Origin: Caballeronia sp. TF1N1 | Lineage (GTDB): Bacteria > Pseudomonadota > Gammaproteobacteria > Burkholderiales > Burkholderiaceae | DNA length: 64,000 bases | Assembly: GCF_022878925.1 (NCBI RefSeq) | Contig: NZ_CP084629.1 | Location: forward strand, 496,001-560,000 | Reading direction: 5' to 3' | Shown here: in pieces, positions 18,370 through 26,284 of the stretch | Layout of the letters: the number at the start of each line of letters is the position of its first letter | Numbering within the stretch: the first letter of the stretch is position 1 | Made by a program: the position numbers and the translations under genes | Notes under the pieces: generated by a model | Seen by the model: only the letters and a program-made list of their open reading frames with translations | What the model was told of the DNA's origin: nothing | Databases searched by the model: none

Positions 18370-18396
18370 AAAAGCCTCGCATTAAGCGAGGCTTTT
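18370..18396. terminator. Bidirectional intrinsic terminator
   Basis: AAAAGCCTCGC-ATTAA-GCGAGGCTTTT: a seven-pair GC stem extended by A/T pairs, with T-runs on both strands (on the minus strand TTTTTGTTTTTT follows the stem). It sits between the aldo/keto reductase remnant and the convergent small His-rich gene and can serve both. Confidence 0.85.
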
Positions 18397-18418
18397 CAAA
18401 GACCGCACGAGGCAGCCG

Positions 18419-18556
18419 TTACTTGCAGTGGCGTTCCCAATGATGATGCACGCGCACCTTGTGGCACTCGGCATGATGGTGGGGGGCCGCGAAAGCGGTG
18501 GTAACGGAAAGGAACGTGGTGGCGGCCAGCAGTGCGGCGAAAACAGCTTTCTTCAT
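18419..18556 (-). CDS. Small exported His-rich protein (45 residues)
   Basis: Short gene with a textbook signal peptide: MKKAVFAALLAATTFLSVTTAFA, leaving a mature peptide of about 22 residues that begins APHHHAECHK and ends VRVHHHWERHCK. It contains six histidines in two triplets, further single histidines and two cysteines, a composition suited to binding metals such as copper, nickel or zinc. An intrinsic terminator follows directly. No named family recognised; small HHHH-type exported peptides occur in Burkholderiaceae. The signal peptide, stop and terminator make it a convincing gene despite its size. Confidence 0.7.
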   Translation of the reverse strand: MKKAVFAALLAATTFLSVTTAFAAPHHHAECHKVRVHHHWERHCK

Positions 18557-18645
18557 GACGTCGATTATCAGGGGATTGAGAGGAGGCGCCATCGTATCAA
18601 CCGAACTTTACGATTACGTTATGTGATGCGTTTTGCGCAACAAGA

Positions 18646-19101
18646 TTACTTTGTGGCGGACCGCTTCGCGAAAAATCTGTCCAGTTCGCCCGCGAACTTC
18701 TTGCCATCGCGCGGAGCGTAGGGCGGCGGGCCGCCGGTCTGCACGCCGGAACTGCGCAACTGATCCATCATCGCGCGAATGGAGAGTCGCTCCTCGATAT
18801 TTTCCGCGTTCATCCATTCTCCGCGCGGGTCGAGCACATGCGCGCCTTTCGCGAGCGCGGCGGCCGCAAGCGGAATGTCCGCGGTGATGACGAGATCGCC
18901 GGCTTGCGCCATTTCGACGATGCGCTTATCCGCGACGTCGAAGCCCGCAGGGACTTGAATGGCGCGCAGCCACGGCGACGCGGGCGTGCGCAAAAATTGA
19001 TTGGCGACGAGCGTCACGCGTACTTCCACGCGCGGCCCGGCGCGGAACAGAATGTCCTTGACGATGGCAGGGCAGGCGTCGGCATCGACGAAAATTTCCA
19101 T
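18646..19101 (-). CDS. yaiI: YaiI/YqxD family protein (UPF0178)
   Basis: 151-residue cytoplasmic protein. Start ATG 19101 gives the family N-terminus MEIFVDADACPAIVKDIL; the upstream in-frame extension is not protein-like. Further marks are VANQFLRTPASP, DLVITADIPLAAAALAKGA and LDPRGEWMNAENIEERLS. The PIN-like acidic residues (DADACP, TADIPL) suggest a metal-dependent nuclease-type fold, but the biological role of the family is not established. It lies downstream of the MHS transporter on the same strand. Confidence 0.92.
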   Translation of the reverse strand: MEIFVDADACPAIVKDILFRAGPRVEVRVTLVANQFLRTPASPWLRAIQVPAGFDVADKRIVEMAQAGDLVITADIPLAAAALAKGAHVLDPRGEWMNAENIEERLSIRAMMDQLRSSGVQTGGPPPYAPRDGKKFAGELDRFFAKRSATK

Positions 19102-19153
19102 TGACTGGCGTCCGCTCGAAGGAAGACGCCGATCATACTCCCGATGCCAACGC

Positions 19154-20542
19154 TCAACGAACGGCGTCGCGCAAGTCGGTGAGATCGCGGCCACGGGTCT
19201 CGGTGGACATGGCGACGCCGACGAGCGTGAGCGCCGACAACACGGCGGTGTATGCGCCCATGACCCAGAAGCCGCCGCCCGCGCGGCCAATCATATAGAT
19301 GCCGAGAATTGGCGCGAGTCCGCCCGACAACACCGCGCCGATCTCGCGCGACAAGGCCACGCCCGAATACCGATAGCGATTGCCGAAGAGTTCCGCGAAA
19401 TGCGCGCACTGCGCCCCGAGCATGCTGTTTGCGCCGATGGCGAGCCCGCCGAACATCGCGAGCGCGACCCACCAGAAGCTGCCGGTGCTCACCATCCACC
19501 ACGCGGGGAACGCCCAGAGCAGCATGAAGATCGCGCCGCCGCGATACACCGTCTTGCGCCCGAGCCGATCCGACAACGCCCCGAAAAGCGGTGTGGTAAT
19601 CACGCTCGACAAAGTGGCGATAAGCGCGCCGCTCGTGCCCACGCGCGCCAGTTCCGCTGGCGGCACGCCGTGCCGCGCCGCCACGGTGCCGCTGAGGAAC
19701 GCGATCACGATGGTCGTATAGATGGTCGAGCCGCCTTGTTCCGCAAGCCGCATCAGCACGGCCGCGACGACGGTGCGGCGCGCGTCCTTGATGACGAGCC
19801 GCATCGGCGAACGCGCGACCTTGTGTCCGCCTTCGAGCGCGGCGAAGGTCGGGCTTTCGCGCAGACGCAAGCGTATCCAGATGGCGACGCCGATCAGCAC
19901 GACGCTCGCGAGGAACGGAATGCGCCAGCCCCAGGCGAGGAGCGTGGCCTGATCCATCGAGTGCTGCATGATGCTGAACGTCGCCGTCGCAATGCCGAAG
20001 CCCGCGAAGATGCCGACGAACGGAAGCGCCGCGAAGAAGCCACGCGTCTTCACGGGCGCGACTTCGGCCATCAAGGTGGATGCGCCCGCCTGTTCCGCGC
20101 CGGCGCCGAATCCTTGCGTGAGGCGCAGCAAGACGAGCCCGACCGCGCCGAGCGGACCGGCGGGCAGCAAGCCGACGAGCGTCGTGGATACGCCCATGAT
20201 CGCGATGGTCAGCAAGAGGACGAACTTTCGGCCTTTCCTATCGCCGAGCGAGCCGAAGAACAAGCCGCCGAGCGGACGCGCGAGAAAGCCCACGCCGTAG
20301 GTCGCGAAGCTCGCGAGCAGACCTGCGCTCGCGTCGAGCGTGGAAAAGAACACGCGGCTGAAGATCAATGCCGTGGCCAGCCCGAAGATAGCGAAGTCGT
20401 AGTATTCGAGCGCGCTGCCGACGGCGCTCGTGAGAATCGCGCGCCGAAGCTGCCTCGCGGAAACGGGCGCGGAAGCGCCGTCGGAAGGACGATCGAGCGG
20501 AAGCGCGCCGGCATGCGCCAACGCATCGTGGTGGGACGTCAT
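19154..20542 (-). CDS. MFS transporter, MHS (metabolite:H+ symporter) family
   Basis: 462-residue proton-coupled importer with twelve membrane helices. Start ATG 20542 has an AGGAGA-type site; the longer frame has no export or family features. Typical MHS marks: SALEYYDFAIFGLATALIF in helix 1, RPLGGLFFGSLGDRKGRK between helices 2 and 3, RLTQGFGAGAEQAGA, and LRLRESPTF before the central loop. It is divergent from an IlvD/Edd dehydratase with a LacI-type operator inside its promoter, so it probably imports a sugar acid or similar carboxylate (inference). Confidence 0.9.
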   Translation of the reverse strand: MTSHHDALAHAGALPLDRPSDGASAPVSARQLRRAILTSAVGSALEYYDFAIFGLATALIFSRVFFSTLDASAGLLASFATYGVGFLARPLGGLFFGSLGDRKGRKFVLLLTIAIMGVSTTLVGLLPAGPLGAVGLVLLRLTQGFGAGAEQAGASTLMAEVAPVKTRGFFAALPFVGIFAGFGIATATFSIMQHSMDQATLLAWGWRIPFLASVVLIGVAIWIRLRLRESPTFAALEGGHKVARSPMRLVIKDARRTVVAAVLMRLAEQGGSTIYTTIVIAFLSGTVAARHGVPPAELARVGTSGALIATLSSVITTPLFGALSDRLGRKTVYRGGAIFMLLWAFPAWWMVSTGSFWWVALAMFGGLAIGANSMLGAQCAHFAELFGNRYRYSGVALSREIGAVLSGGLAPILGIYMIGRAGGGFWVMGAYTAVLSALTLVGVAMSTETRGRDLTDLRDAVR

Positions 20543-20621
20543 CTTCTCGTGTCTCCTGATTCCTGCGCGGTGTCTCTCTGACGACACTCGATCTGAAAGC
20601 CGGACGAAAACCGCCGCCTTC

Positions 20622-20650
20622 GGATAAACCCGGTTATCGGTAACCGTCAA
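20622..20650 (-). promoter_or_regulatory. Promoter of the MHS transporter containing a LacI/GntR-type operator
   Basis: On the minus strand TTGACG (20650-20645) and TTATCC (20627-20622) are separated by exactly 17 bases. The spacer holds CGGTTATC-GGTAACCG (20631-20646), a palindrome with 7 of 8 matching half-site positions and the central CG step typical of LacI-family operators. It is close to the GntR consensus, which has GTTACC..GGTAAC half-sites. A LacI-family gene lies 2 kb away at 22590. The location between -35 and -10 fits repression. A perfect GGGCA-TT-TGCCC repeat at 20696-20707 may be a second element for the divergent dehydratase. Confidence 0.6.
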
Positions 20651-20756
20651 CAAAATCTAACATGGAGGGATGCCGATCTACAAGAAAGCGCTAATGGGCA
20701 TTTGCCCGGATGCGCGTAGGCTGGAACCCCGTCGTTAACGTATCGCGAGTACTGTC

Positions 20757-22574
20757 ATGACACCAACGAATAACTCAGCTCCCCAATCCGAAGACGCGCA
20801 GAACAAGAAGCGCCTGCGCAGCCGCCGCTGGTTCGACGATCCCTCGAACCCCGGCATGACCGCGCTCTATCTCGAGCGCTATATGAACTACGGCATCACG
20901 CGCGAGGAATTGCAGTCGGGTAAGCCGATCATCGGCATTGCACAGACGGGCTCCGATCTCGCGCCCTGCAACCGGCATCATCTGGAACTGGCGACGCGCG
21001 TGCGCGACGGCATCCGCGATGCAGGCGGCATTCCACTCGAATTCCCCGTGCATCCGATCCAGGAAACCGGCAAGCGCCCGACCGCCGCGCTCGACCGCAA
21101 TCTCGCGTATCTCGGGCTCGTCGAAATCCTGCACGGCTATCCGCTCGATGGCGTGGTGCTCACCACCGGTTGCGACAAGACCACGCCCGCGTGTCTGATG
21201 GCCGCGGCGACCGTCAACATTCCGGCTATCGTGCTGTCGGGCGGTCCCATGCTCGACGGCTGGTGGAAGGGCAAGCTCGCGGGCTCGGGCACCATCATCT
21301 GGGACGCGCGCAAGCGTCACGCCATCGGCGAGATCGACTATGAGACGTTCATGGACGAAGTGTCGTCGTCCGCGCCTTCGGTCGGGCATTGCAACACCAT
21401 GGGCACGGCGTTGTCGATGAATTCGCTCGCCGAAGCGCTCGGCATGTCCTTGCCCGGTTGCGCCGCGATTCCCGGGCCGCATCGCGAACGCGGCTGGGTG
21501 GCGTATCGCACGGGGCAGCGCATTGTCGGCATGGTGCACGAGAATCTGCGGCCTTCGGACATCATGACCAAGGGCGCGTTCGAAAACGCCGTGGTCGCGG
21601 CGGCGGCGCTCGGGGCATCGTCGAATTGTCCGATTCACATGATCGCGATCGCGCGGCACATGGGCGTGGATCACACGCTGGATGACTGGCAACGCCTCGG
21701 TCCCGAGATTCCCTTGCTGGTGGACTGTCAGCCCGCTGGCCGCTTTCTCGGTGAGGCGTTCCATCGCGCAGGCGGCGTGCCGGCCGTCATGCGCGAACTG
21801 CAGGCGGCAGGCAAGCTCGACACGAGCGTGCGTACGGTCACGGGCAAGACGCTCGGCGAAGACCTGGCCGCCGTCGCAGACGTGGATCGCGAAGTGATTC
21901 GCGCCTATGACGATCCGCTTAAGCCGGCGGCGGGTTACGTCGTGCTCTCCGGCAATCTGTTCGACAGCGCGGTGATGAAGATCAGCGTGATCGACGACGC
22001 CTTCCGCAAGCGCTTTCTCTCCGATCCCGAGCATCCGAACGTGTTCGAAGGCAAGGCGATCGTCTTCGAGGGACCGGAGGATTATCACGCGCGTATCGAC
22101 GACCCCGCGCTCGAGATCGACGAACGTTCCGTGCTGGTGATTCGCAATTGCGGGCCGGTGGGTTATCCGGGCGGCGCGGAAGTGGTGAACATGCAGCCGC
22201 CCGCCGCGCTCATCAAGCAAGGCATCACGCAGTTGCCGACACTGGGCGATGGCCGCCAAAGCGGAACCTGCGCGACGCCTTCGATTCTCAACGTATCGCC
22301 GGAAGCGGCGGTGGGCGGCAACCTCGCGCTGCTGAAGACGGGCGACCGCTTGAGAATCGACCTGCAGAACTACAAGGTCAACGTGCTGATCGGCGATGAT
22401 GAAATGGCGCAGCGCCGCGAAGCGTACGTGCCTATCGAGTTGCAGAACAAGACGCCGTGGGAAGAGATTTATCGCAGCATGGTCGGGCAGCAGGGCAGCG
22501 GCGCATGTCTTGAGCCGGCGCTCGGCTATCAGGACATCATCGAGACGCGCGGCGAGTCGCGGCACAACCACTGA
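20757..22574 (+). CDS. IlvD/Edd family dehydratase (sugar-acid dehydratase-like)
   Basis: 605-residue cytoplasmic iron-sulfur dehydratase. Cluster-ligand cysteines are in the expected places: C71 (APCNRHH), C139 (TTGCDKTTPAC) and C212 (GHCNTMGTALS). The RSRRWFDDPSNPGMTALYLERY N-terminus is that of the arabonate/xylonate-type branch, not of biosynthetic IlvD. The C-terminal half has the GPVGYPGGAEV and SGTCATPSILN segments. A transporter, a LacI regulator and no branched-chain genes next to it support catabolism of an aldonic acid. Which one cannot be decided from the sequence. Confidence 0.88.
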   Translation: MTPTNNSAPQSEDAQNKKRLRSRRWFDDPSNPGMTALYLERYMNYGITREELQSGKPIIGIAQTGSDLAPCNRHHLELATRVRDGIRDAGGIPLEFPVHPIQETGKRPTAALDRNLAYLGLVEILHGYPLDGVVLTTGCDKTTPACLMAAATVNIPAIVLSGGPMLDGWWKGKLAGSGTIIWDARKRHAIGEIDYETFMDEVSSSAPSVGHCNTMGTALSMNSLAEALGMSLPGCAAIPGPHRERGWVAYRTGQRIVGMVHENLRPSDIMTKGAFENAVVAAAALGASSNCPIHMIAIARHMGVDHTLDDWQRLGPEIPLLVDCQPAGRFLGEAFHRAGGVPAVMRELQAAGKLDTSVRTVTGKTLGEDLAAVADVDREVIRAYDDPLKPAAGYVVLSGNLFDSAVMKISVIDDAFRKRFLSDPEHPNVFEGKAIVFEGPEDYHARIDDPALEIDERSVLVIRNCGPVGYPGGAEVVNMQPPAALIKQGITQLPTLGDGRQSGTCATPSILNVSPEAAVGGNLALLKTGDRLRIDLQNYKVNVLIGDDEMAQRREAYVPIELQNKTPWEEIYRSMVGQQGSGACLEPALGYQDIIETRGESRHNH

Positions 22575-22589
22575 GCCGTAACGAGGTCT

Positions 22590-23690
22590 TTACGCGCTTT
22601 CTCGCGGGATGACTTCGTAAGGCACGCGCATGAGCGTGGGCACGTCCTGCCGGTCGGGACGCGCCTGCGCGATTTCGCGCCGCGACGCGTTGGGTGTCTC
22701 GGACTCGTCGAGCGCGGCGAGCAGCGATTCGCCGGTGGAGTGACCGATCCCGTAGGCATCGACGGATACGGTGGTGATGGTCGGATAGCAATGGCGCGAC
22801 ACTTCGAAGTCGCCGAAGCCCGCCACCGCGATATCGCGCGGCACCGACATACCGCGCCGATGACACGCCATGATGACGCCGAACGCGTGGATGTCGCTCG
22901 TGCACATGATGGCGTCGGTATCGGGCCATCGGTCGAGGATCTGTTCGAGCGCCGCGCCGCCGTGACCCATGGCCGCGCCGTGCGCCATGTCCGTGGTCCA
23001 GTCCGTGTGCGCGATTTCGCGGATGTCGTGCAGACCCGCTTCCTTCACGGCGCCGAGATAGCCATTGCGCCGCGCGACGCCGCGCAAATCCAGGTGCGAT
23101 GCGCTGCTCACGAAGCCAATGCGCCGATAGCCGCGCGCATAGAGATAGCGCATCATCGCGGCGGCCGCATCCGCGTTGGAGAAGCCGACGACGCGATCCA
23201 CGGGTTTCGCGGGAATCTCCCAGATTTCGACCACTGGAATGCGCGCCTGTTTGAGCATGGCGCGCGCCTTGGACGTGTGCTGACCTCCCGTGATGACGAC
23301 GGCACGCGGCTGATGACTCAGGAGCGCGCGGATGAGCGCTTCTTCTCTTTCGAGCAGATAGTCCGTGTTGGCGAGCAAGAGGCGCAGACTGCGCGCCTCG
23401 ACGACATCGTTGATGCCGCGCACGGTCTCCGCGAAATTCGAACTCGATAACGACGGCACGATGACCGCGACGACATTCGTTCGGCCGGAAGAGAACGCAC
23501 CCGCGATGGCATCGGCGACATAGCCGGTTTTGAGCACGGCATCCATGACTCGCGCGCGCGTCTCTTCGCTGACGTGCTGGCCTGTCAAAACGCGCGACAC
23601 CGACATCTTCGACACCCCGGCGATACGCGCGACATCGGCCATGCGCACGGGGGCGGCGGTGGGTGATGTGGGGTCGTTGACTGATGTCAT
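22590..23690 (-). CDS. LacI family transcriptional regulator
   Basis: 366 residues from ATG 23690 (an ATG at 23642, immediately before the HTH, is an alternative). N-terminal LacI helix-turn-helix MADVARIAGVSKMSVSRVLTGQHVSEETRARV with the hinge helix VADAIAGAFSSGRTNVV. The periplasmic-binding-like effector domain follows (VIVPSLSSSNFAETVRGI; DAIMCTSDIHAFGVIMAC; AVAGFGDFEVSRHCYPTITTV). It is convergent with the dehydratase and close to a GntR-like palindrome at 20631-20646, so it probably represses the dehydratase/transporter pair until a sugar acid is present. Confidence 0.9.
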   Translation of the reverse strand: MTSVNDPTSPTAAPVRMADVARIAGVSKMSVSRVLTGQHVSEETRARVMDAVLKTGYVADAIAGAFSSGRTNVVAVIVPSLSSSNFAETVRGINDVVEARSLRLLLANTDYLLEREEALIRALLSHQPRAVVITGGQHTSKARAMLKQARIPVVEIWEIPAKPVDRVVGFSNADAAAAMMRYLYARGYRRIGFVSSASHLDLRGVARRNGYLGAVKEAGLHDIREIAHTDWTTDMAHGAAMGHGGAALEQILDRWPDTDAIMCTSDIHAFGVIMACHRRGMSVPRDIAVAGFGDFEVSRHCYPTITTVSVDAYGIGHSTGESLLAALDESETPNASRREIAQARPDRQDVPTLMRVPYEVIPRESA

Positions 23691-23816
23691 GCCGGGGCGT
23701 TGCGCGGTGATGATTCGATGGGGGTAATCATACCGGCTTGTGGGGGGCAAGTTCGCGTTCAGACGATGAGCGTGACCTTAGCTACTTGAGACTATTCCTA
23801 TTTGTCAGCCGATCGA

Positions 23817-23845
23817 TTGACGTTCTTTTGTTGCAGCCCTAAATT
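23817..23845 (+). promoter_or_regulatory. Sigma-70-type promoter for the vgrG island
   Basis: TTGACG (23817-23822), 17-base spacer, TAAATT (23840-23845), about 60 bases before vgrG. It is the best promoter match in the 212-base gap between the LacI gene and vgrG and would drive vgrG and the coupled effector gene. Confidence 0.5.
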
Positions 23846-23902
23846 CCTGCGCTAAAAAGCTCCAGGCGCGACGGTTCCATTCGTTGCGTTCAACTGAACA
23901 GG

Positions 23903-26278
23903 ATGCGAATGAATGCTGTAACGAAAAAACTGACGGACGCGCTGCAGCATCCAAGCGCGCGACTCACCCAGCGTTTGAGCATATGGGTCGGTACGCTCGA
24001 GCTCGAGCTCGACGTGCTCAAGTTCAAAGTCAAAGCAGGATTATGCGATGACTACAAGGCGGAGGTCACCGTTACCTCGCCGCGTCTCGATATCGAAGGC
24101 AAGCTCTGCGTGGGTCGGCGCGCGGGCTTGCAGATCGACGAGCGAGTAGCCGTCCCGTCGGTGAATTATGTCGCGCCTGTCGATCACGAGGCGGCCACTT
24201 TCAATGGCATCGTCACGCGCTTCGAACGCATCAAAGCGAGCCGCGACGAGGCGACCTACAAACTCCGGATCGAACCTCGGTTCGCCGCGCTCTGCAAGCG
24301 CGTGCATGGCTCGGAGGTATTCAAAGACATCACCTTTCAGGAGATGGTGACGCGACTGCTGGTCGACCGGAAGAACATCGATGCCTTCGATATCGAGTTC
24401 CATCTGGAAGGCGCGCAAGAGAAGATGGAGCAGGTTGTGATGTACGAGGAGTCCGTGTGGGCCTTCGTGACACGTCATGCAAGACGTCAAGGCATATGCT
24501 GGTTTTACAAGCAGGGTCGAGGCAAGGATGGTCAACTCGACACGCTCGTGTTCACGGACAATCCGCGCGGGTACGTGCGCTCGATCGACGTACCCCTGCT
24601 CTCTGACTCGGGCATGAACAGCAACTGGCATGAGGCTGCACTCTCGGTCAGCGAGACGCGTACGCTGGTGCCGGCCGCCATCGAGTTGTGGGAGCGCAAT
24701 TACCGCACGCCGGAAGATCCGCTGCGGGCGAGCGCGAGCATTTCCAATGAGGCCAATGACCAATCGGTGTTCGGGCGGATCAGCGGCAGCGCGGAATTTC
24801 ATCTGACGCCTCAGCAGGGTGAGTCGCGAGCACAGACGCGGCGCGACGAGCAGATTGCAAAGCAGGTAAAGCTTTCGGGCAAGAGCAACGCGAAGGGCAT
24901 GGCACCTGGCGTGGTGGTCAAGCTGACCAATACGAAGCTGGCGAGCGCTCCGTATGGATTCGTGGTCGAGTCGATGACGATGAAGGGCAGCCGATCGAAA
25001 CCGGCGCATGTCCGCTTCAAGGCGATGCCCGCGCATCTGGCCTACCGTCCCGACTTCGTTTATGAACGCGACTGGAGATTTCTGAAGGGACCGGTCGTCG
25101 GCGTCGTCACGACGTTTGACTCGTCGCCTTATGGCTGCATGGACGAGCATGGCCGATATCCTGTGTTGCCGAAGTTCCTGCAGGGAACGGCTAACACTGA
25201 CAAGCAGTTGCTGAAGCTGCGGCTGCTGCGTCCGTCTTCGTCGTATCAAGGTGGCTTCCATTCGCCCTTGCTGCCGTCCACGGAGGTTTTGCTTGGTGCG
25301 GCGCATGCCGATGTAGATCGCATGCATATCGTGGGAGCGCTCCATGACTACTCGCATCCGGACGTGGTGCACGGCGCCGATGCGATGTTCAGTTACGCAA
25401 TCTGGCGCGCGCCGCTGCTCGGCGCCGAGGTCGTCTTCAATGATCTGCGAGGCAAGGAAAGCGCGCGTATCGCCACGGTCTACAGCCAGACGGCGTTCAA
25501 TCAGGGCTATCTGCTCAACAGTAAAAAGCTCGCGCGAGGCGAGGGCTTTGAAGCGACCACCCAGGCGTGGGGGACCGTGCGCGCAGCGAAAGGACTGTTC
25601 TTTTCGGCCGATGCGGCGGCTGGCGCTGATACGCCGCACTTGGAGATGCCTGCTGCCGTCGCGCAACTGAAGGCCGCGCTACAGCGCGTAACGGACCTTG
25701 CGGCGGCGACGACACAGGCCGGTGCCGATCCTGCCGACCGGGCTAAGCAGGCGGCGCTCCAGGACAGCCTGAACCAGCTTCGCGACGCGGGGCTGCTCGC
25801 GAGCGCCCCTGGCGGCATGGCATTCGTGACGCCGAAGTCGATACAGCACTCGGCGGGCGAGAACCTGATCGCGACGGCCCGAGACATGGACGTCAGCATG
25901 GCGAAACGTCTGCGCATGGTGGCGGGCGAGCTGATTTCGCTATGCGCGCATAAGCTCGGTATCAATCTGGTGGCTGCAAAAGGGAAACTGACTGCCGCAG
26001 CACTGACGGACGGCATGGACCTGTTCGCGCAGAAGCAGCTCCGCGTTGCGAGCGAGAGCGCGGACGTCCAGGTGGCCGCGAAGACGAAAATCACGCTCAA
26101 CAGCGGCGGGGCCTCGCTCGTGATCGAGAACGGCAACATGACATTCCACTGTCCTGGTGCGTTCGCCATCAAGGCGGGCTCGTTCATGTTCGTTGGCCCC
26201 GACAACATGCCCGCAGTGCTGCCAGTCCTGCCAAAAAGCAACCTGACGCTCAATGAGCGGTACTCCCATACGAACTGA
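23903..26278 (+). CDS. vgrG: Type VI secretion system spike protein VgrG (TssI)
   Basis: Up to 791 residues. Two starts are possible: ATG 23903, or ATG 23909, which has the better-spaced AGG. Domain order: gp27/phage-D-like beta region (about 25-390, with FNGIVTRFERIKASRDEATYKLRIEP and DITFQEMVTRLL), OB-fold gp5-like segment (GPVVGVVTTFDSSPYGCMDEHGRYPV, about 396-420), then a coiled stretch and a DUF2345 C-terminal region (about 600-780). It trimerises to form the tip of the Hcp tube that punctures target cells. The next gene, six bases downstream, encodes a cell-wall hydrolase, the probable cargo. Confidence 0.93.
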   Translation: MRMNAVTKKLTDALQHPSARLTQRLSIWVGTLELELDVLKFKVKAGLCDDYKAEVTVTSPRLDIEGKLCVGRRAGLQIDERVAVPSVNYVAPVDHEAATFNGIVTRFERIKASRDEATYKLRIEPRFAALCKRVHGSEVFKDITFQEMVTRLLVDRKNIDAFDIEFHLEGAQEKMEQVVMYEESVWAFVTRHARRQGICWFYKQGRGKDGQLDTLVFTDNPRGYVRSIDVPLLSDSGMNSNWHEAALSVSETRTLVPAAIELWERNYRTPEDPLRASASISNEANDQSVFGRISGSAEFHLTPQQGESRAQTRRDEQIAKQVKLSGKSNAKGMAPGVVVKLTNTKLASAPYGFVVESMTMKGSRSKPAHVRFKAMPAHLAYRPDFVYERDWRFLKGPVVGVVTTFDSSPYGCMDEHGRYPVLPKFLQGTANTDKQLLKLRLLRPSSSYQGGFHSPLLPSTEVLLGAAHADVDRMHIVGALHDYSHPDVVHGADAMFSYAIWRAPLLGAEVVFNDLRGKESARIATVYSQTAFNQGYLLNSKKLARGEGFEATTQAWGTVRAAKGLFFSADAAAGADTPHLEMPAAVAQLKAALQRVTDLAAATTQAGADPADRAKQAALQDSLNQLRDAGLLASAPGGMAFVTPKSIQHSAGENLIATARDMDVSMAKRLRMVAGELISLCAHKLGINLVAAKGKLTAAALTDGMDLFAQKQLRVASESADVQVAAKTKITLNSGGASLVIENGNMTFHCPGAFAIKAGSFMFVGPDNMPAVLPVLPKSNLTLNERYSHTN

Positions 26279-26284
26279 CGCGCC

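Noticed and set aside
20775..22571. 598-codon open frame on the minus strand across the whole dehydratase gene
   Set aside because: It is a mirror of the high-GC third-position bias of the IlvD/Edd gene; the translation is Arg/His/Ala-rich, lacks domains and has no ribosome-binding site.
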